Part shown: positions 6,973 to 9,443 of the stretch, piece by piece
Layout of the letters: each line of letters starts with the position of its first letter
Position numbering within the stretch: position 1 is the stretch's first letter
Origin: Hyphomicrobiaceae bacterium UBA4460
Lineage (GTDB): Bacteria > Pseudomonadota > Alphaproteobacteria > Rhizobiales > Methyloligellaceae
Direction of reading: 5' to 3'
Assembly: GCA_002390155.1 (NCBI GenBank)
Contig: DGOS01000028.1
Span: 13,486 to 22,928 of the forward strand
DNA length: 9,443 bases
Notes under the pieces: generated by a model
What the model was told of the DNA's origin: nothing
Databases searched by the model: none
Seen by the model: only the letters and a program-made list of their open reading frames with translations
Translations under genes and position numbers: made by a program

Positions 6973-9206
6973 CCGGCGCGGTTGAGCTGATAGGCTGGCG
7001 CGTTAGGCGCCTCCCGATCCGGCTCATGCTTGAGGGGCACGCGGACCGTAACCCTTGTGCCTTGGCCCGGTGCCGATGAGAGCGACACGGTACCGCCGTG
7101 GAGCTCCGCTAGGCTCTTGACGATGGATAGTCCCAAGCCAGCGCCGCGATGGCGCGAGCCTTGCGTGCGGCTTTCGAAACGGTCGAACACGGACTGCTGG
7201 AACTCCTCTGGAATGCCCACGCCGCGGTCCTCGACGTCGAAGGCGATCATCTCGTCGGCGCGGGCGCATTTGAGCGTCACGATCTCGCCCGGCTCCGAAA
7301 AGCCGATGGCGTTGGACAAGAGATTATAGAGGATCTGCGTGATGCGGCTAGCATCGGCCACGATCTCGTCGACACCGAGTGCGATCTCGATCTCGAGCTT
7401 CACGTCGTTCTGTTTCAGGCGTTCTTCCACACCCTGGCAAGCGGCTTCGATGACATTGCGCACATAGACCGGCTCAAGCTTGAGATCGATCGAGCCCGCG
7501 TCGATCGTGGCCAGGTCGAGAATGTCGTCGACGATGGCGCGCAGCGTCGTTCCCGACGACAGAATATCGTCCACATACTCGCGCTGCTTATCAGCCAGCG
7601 GGCCGAAAGCAGGCTCGGCGAGCATTTGCGCAAAGCCCAGCATACTGTTGAGCGGTGTCCGCAACTCGTAGGAAACGTGTGAAACGAAGTCGCTCTTGAG
7701 CCGGTCCGCCGCCTGCAGCGCCTCGTTCTTCTCGATCAAGGCGCGCTCGGCGCGCTTGGCATCGGTGATGTCCCGGTAGATCAGCAGTGTGTCGCCGTCC
7801 GGCAGCGGCAATGCAGCAGACTTGATCACCGTGCCATCGGGCCGGTCGAATTGGCTTTCATAAGGATGCCGCTCGGCGACAATCGCTGTCACCATTGCGA
7901 CGGTGCGCTCCCACTCCTCCGGCACGTCGTAGAGCTTGCGGCATTGGGCAATGACGTCGTCCACGTGCGGTTCGCCATCGACCAATTCCGGATCGAGTTG
8001 CCAGATTCTGGCGAAGGCGCTGTTGTGAAGCCGCAAACGTCCGTCGGGAGCGAACACGGCGACACCTTCTCGCAAAGTATCGAGCGTCTCCCGCTGAACT
8101 TGGATCAGCGCGTTGTAGCGGCTCTCCAGTGCGATCTGCTCGGTGACGTTCTCATAGAGATAGGTCACGCCCTTGCCGTCGGCATCGGCGATCACATGCA
8201 GCGAGCGTCCGTCCGGCAGGTACCAGCGGTCCTCGACCTGCTTGTTGGAGCCGTAAGGAGAAAGCCAGCTCTGTTTCCAATCGCGATAGTCTGCCCGTTC
8301 CTCCAGACGCCGCGCCTGGCGCAGGCGGTCGAGGATCTCCCCATCGCGGGGGTGCGTAGCCAGCCACGCGGGATCGAGCTGCCACAAATCCACATAGGCC
8401 TGGTTGTAGTGGGCAAGCCGCTGTCCTGAATCGAACACGGCGAACGCGGTCGCAAGCCTGTCGAAACTGCGGAAATGCGCCTCGATGCTTGCTTTTGATT
8501 CCGCGCGGGTGGTCTCGTTCCGTTTCGCTTCGTCCAGCAAAGCGCGCAAGGACGAGACTTGCTCCTCCAGCTCTTTGTGTTTGGAAGACAAGTCGGCAAG
8601 TTCAAGCCGTCGTCCGGCGGTATCACGGACCTTGAACACCAGCTGTCGGCCTGCCGTACGGCCGTCGACCTCGACATAGCGGCCCCGCGCCGCGCGCAGC
8701 ATGAGGTTGAAGGGCTCGCCGCGTTCGGCCAAGGCCTGCATGGCCGGCTCGAGCTCCGCGGTCGACTCTGAGTCCAGCCAAGATACGAAATTCATGAGAC
8801 GCGCAGGGTCGCGCGGAACGCCGAAGCTCCCCGGCAGGTTGGAGACGAGAAGCTCGGGCTCTCCGGTCTCGGTCAGGGTCATCAGCGCCTGCGGCTCGGC
8901 GGCGAGCACGGTTTCCAGCATGCTCTCGCAGAGGGCGTAGCGTTCCGCTTCGCCCGCCGCCTTGGCTTCCTGCGCCCGTGCGCGCTTGATCGCGCGCATG
9001 CAAGCGATGGCCGTGCCGATGGCGAACGTGATAATCCCGAGATTGATTCCAAGCGTTAGGAGCGTTCGCGCGTCGAACCCGGCCGCCTCTTGTGCGATGG
9101 CGGCATCGAGCGGAAGTAAAGAAGCCGGAATGGAATAGGCCAGGACGCGGGCCAGCACGGTAGGCCACCTTGAGTCAGGCGTCGCCTCTCCTCTGCTGGT
9201 TCGCAT
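6969..9206 (-). CDS. divL: DivL-type PAS sensor kinase homologue with Tyr in place of the phospho-His
   Basis: A 745-residue membrane-anchored histidine-kinase homologue. In order: a signal-like hydrophobic stretch (17-38), a transmembrane helix (49-70), a probable PAS domain (about 95-195), a coiled coil (about 205-235), two clearer PAS domains (about 245-358 and 370-482), a dimerisation helix pair (about 495-570) and an HATPase domain (about 610-725). The H-box reads FVSHVSYELRTPLN: the expected phospho-accepting His is Tyr513, the hallmark of DivL. ATP-site motifs remain: the N box around N628 and N632, G1 VEDRGVGIP (658-666), F box VFDRF (673-677) and G2 GAGLGLSIVK (688-697). In Caulobacter, DivL (about 770 residues) binds DivK and controls the CckA kinase and thus CtrA; the same role is inferred here. 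CckA, DivK and CtrA genes are not in the window. The start is supported by GAGGGGG just upstream. It is the first gene of the cluster. Confidence 0.9.
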   Translation of the reverse strand: MRTSRGEATPDSRWPTVLARVLAYSIPASLLPLDAAIAQEAAGFDARTLLTLGINLGIITFAIGTAIACMRAIKRARAQEAKAAGEAERYALCESMLETVLAAEPQALMTLTETGEPELLVSNLPGSFGVPRDPARLMNFVSWLDSESTAELEPAMQALAERGEPFNLMLRAARGRYVEVDGRTAGRQLVFKVRDTAGRRLELADLSSKHKELEEQVSSLRALLDEAKRNETTRAESKASIEAHFRSFDRLATAFAVFDSGQRLAHYNQAYVDLWQLDPAWLATHPRDGEILDRLRQARRLEERADYRDWKQSWLSPYGSNKQVEDRWYLPDGRSLHVIADADGKGVTYLYENVTEQIALESRYNALIQVQRETLDTLREGVAVFAPDGRLRLHNSAFARIWQLDPELVDGEPHVDDVIAQCRKLYDVPEEWERTVAMVTAIVAERHPYESQFDRPDGTVIKSAALPLPDGDTLLIYRDITDAKRAERALIEKNEALQAADRLKSDFVSHVSYELRTPLNSMLGFAQMLAEPAFGPLADKQREYVDDILSSGTTLRAIVDDILDLATIDAGSIDLKLEPVYVRNVIEAACQGVEERLKQNDVKLEIEIALGVDEIVADASRITQILYNLLSNAIGFSEPGEIVTLKCARADEMIAFDVEDRGVGIPEEFQQSVFDRFESRTQGSRHRGAGLGLSIVKSLAELHGGTVSLSSAPGQGTRVTVRVPLKHEPDREAPNAPAYQLNRAG

Positions 9207-9443
9207 GGTCCCCCTCGTGCTCCCACGCCACCGCCGCCGTCATAGCCAACGCATCTCGCCACCAACGCATTTGCCTATGGCCTCGCCTCGCGCCGCTGAA
9301 CGCTGCCACAAACTTGAATGCTGGAGCCGGGTGGCTCTCCACGGACCGCAAGGGCGAATCACTTTTAGACTAACTGCTTCGTGGACTCTTGCCCACAGGC
9401 CCGGGAGCCCCGCTTTGTTGCAAAAGTGGCCAAATTTGACGCT
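9207..9443. other. Upstream region of divL without a confident gene
   Basis: These 237 bases should hold the promoter of the cluster, but no convincing -35/-10 pair and no full CtrA box (TTAA-N7-TTAA) was found. The right part has AT-richer islands with two small palindromes, TTAGACTAA (9365-9373) and CAAATTTG (9431-9438). Two GANTC sites, the alphaproteobacterial CcrM methylation sequence, lie at 9356-9360 and 9384-9388. A minus-strand frame is open from the window edge to a stop at 9240 (67 codons); it contains FCNKAGLPG, weakly reminiscent of a tyrosine recombinase, but has no conserved catalytic box and no visible start. It could be the tail or remnant of an upstream gene or chance. Confidence 0.4.
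9210..9216 (-). promoter_or_regulatory. Ribosome binding site of divL
   Basis: GAGGGGG on the minus strand, ending 3 bases before the ATG at 9206, so its AGG core sits about 6 bases from the start. No other plausible start lies near it, so it supports 9206 as the divL start. Confidence 0.6.

Noticed and set aside
4756..6990. A 744-codon open frame on the plus strand, antisense to murU and the tsaE-amgK gene
   Set aside because: Its translation is arginine/glutamine-rich with no recognisable motif. It lies opposite two well-identified genes and even crosses their junction; long antisense frames are common in high-GC coding DNA.
8764..8774. Paired GANTC sites inside divL as a regulatory cluster
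   Set aside because: GANTC occurs repeatedly in the coding regions of this window, so a pair within a gene is not clearly above chance.
9170..9373. A 67-codon plus-strand frame overlapping the divL start region
   Set aside because: It overlaps the start of divL, has no ribosome site that I can see and no recognisable motif.
9391..9415. GC-rich stretch near 9400 considered as a terminator for an upstream gene
   Set aside because: No stem longer than a few base pairs with a following T run on either strand could be built.

Overview
The window is high-GC DNA carrying one tightly packed block of genes, all on the minus strand. Everything points to an alphaproteobacterium. There is a DivL-type histidine-kinase homologue, a TsaE protein fused to a sugar kinase, and AddA/AddB proteins of the alphaproteobacterial type. 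Order or genus cannot be fixed from the sequence alone; Hyphomicrobiales or a relative is my best guess.

In transcription order (right to left) the layout is: an upstream stretch of about 237 bases without a confident gene (9207-9443); divL (9206-6969); a tsaE-amgK fusion gene (6972-5449); a MurU-like nucleotidyltransferase (5421-4690); addB (4703-1605); and addA (1605 to the left edge, with only the first 535 codons present). The junctions are a 4-base ATGA overlap, a 27-base gap, a 14-base overlap and a 1-base TGATG overlap. No terminator-like hairpin separates the genes, so they are very probably one translationally coupled operon.

The operon joins four processes. DivL is a membrane-anchored PAS protein of the CckA/CtrA cell-cycle pathway, and it has tyrosine (Y513) where histidine kinases carry the phospho-accepting histidine. 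The TsaE half of the fusion is the ATPase for the tRNA t6A modification. The AmgK half and the MurU-like enzyme catalyse consecutive steps that return MurNAc from peptidoglycan turnover to UDP-MurNAc. AddA and AddB form the helicase-nuclease that processes double-strand DNA breaks before recombination.

No mobile element, CRISPR array, tRNA or rRNA was seen. The system is unusual in composition, but its parts belong to known families. The points most worth a second look are the His-to-Tyr change in DivL, the TsaE-AmgK fusion next to murU, and the reason DNA-repair, cell-wall recycling, tRNA-modification and cell-cycle genes share a transcript.
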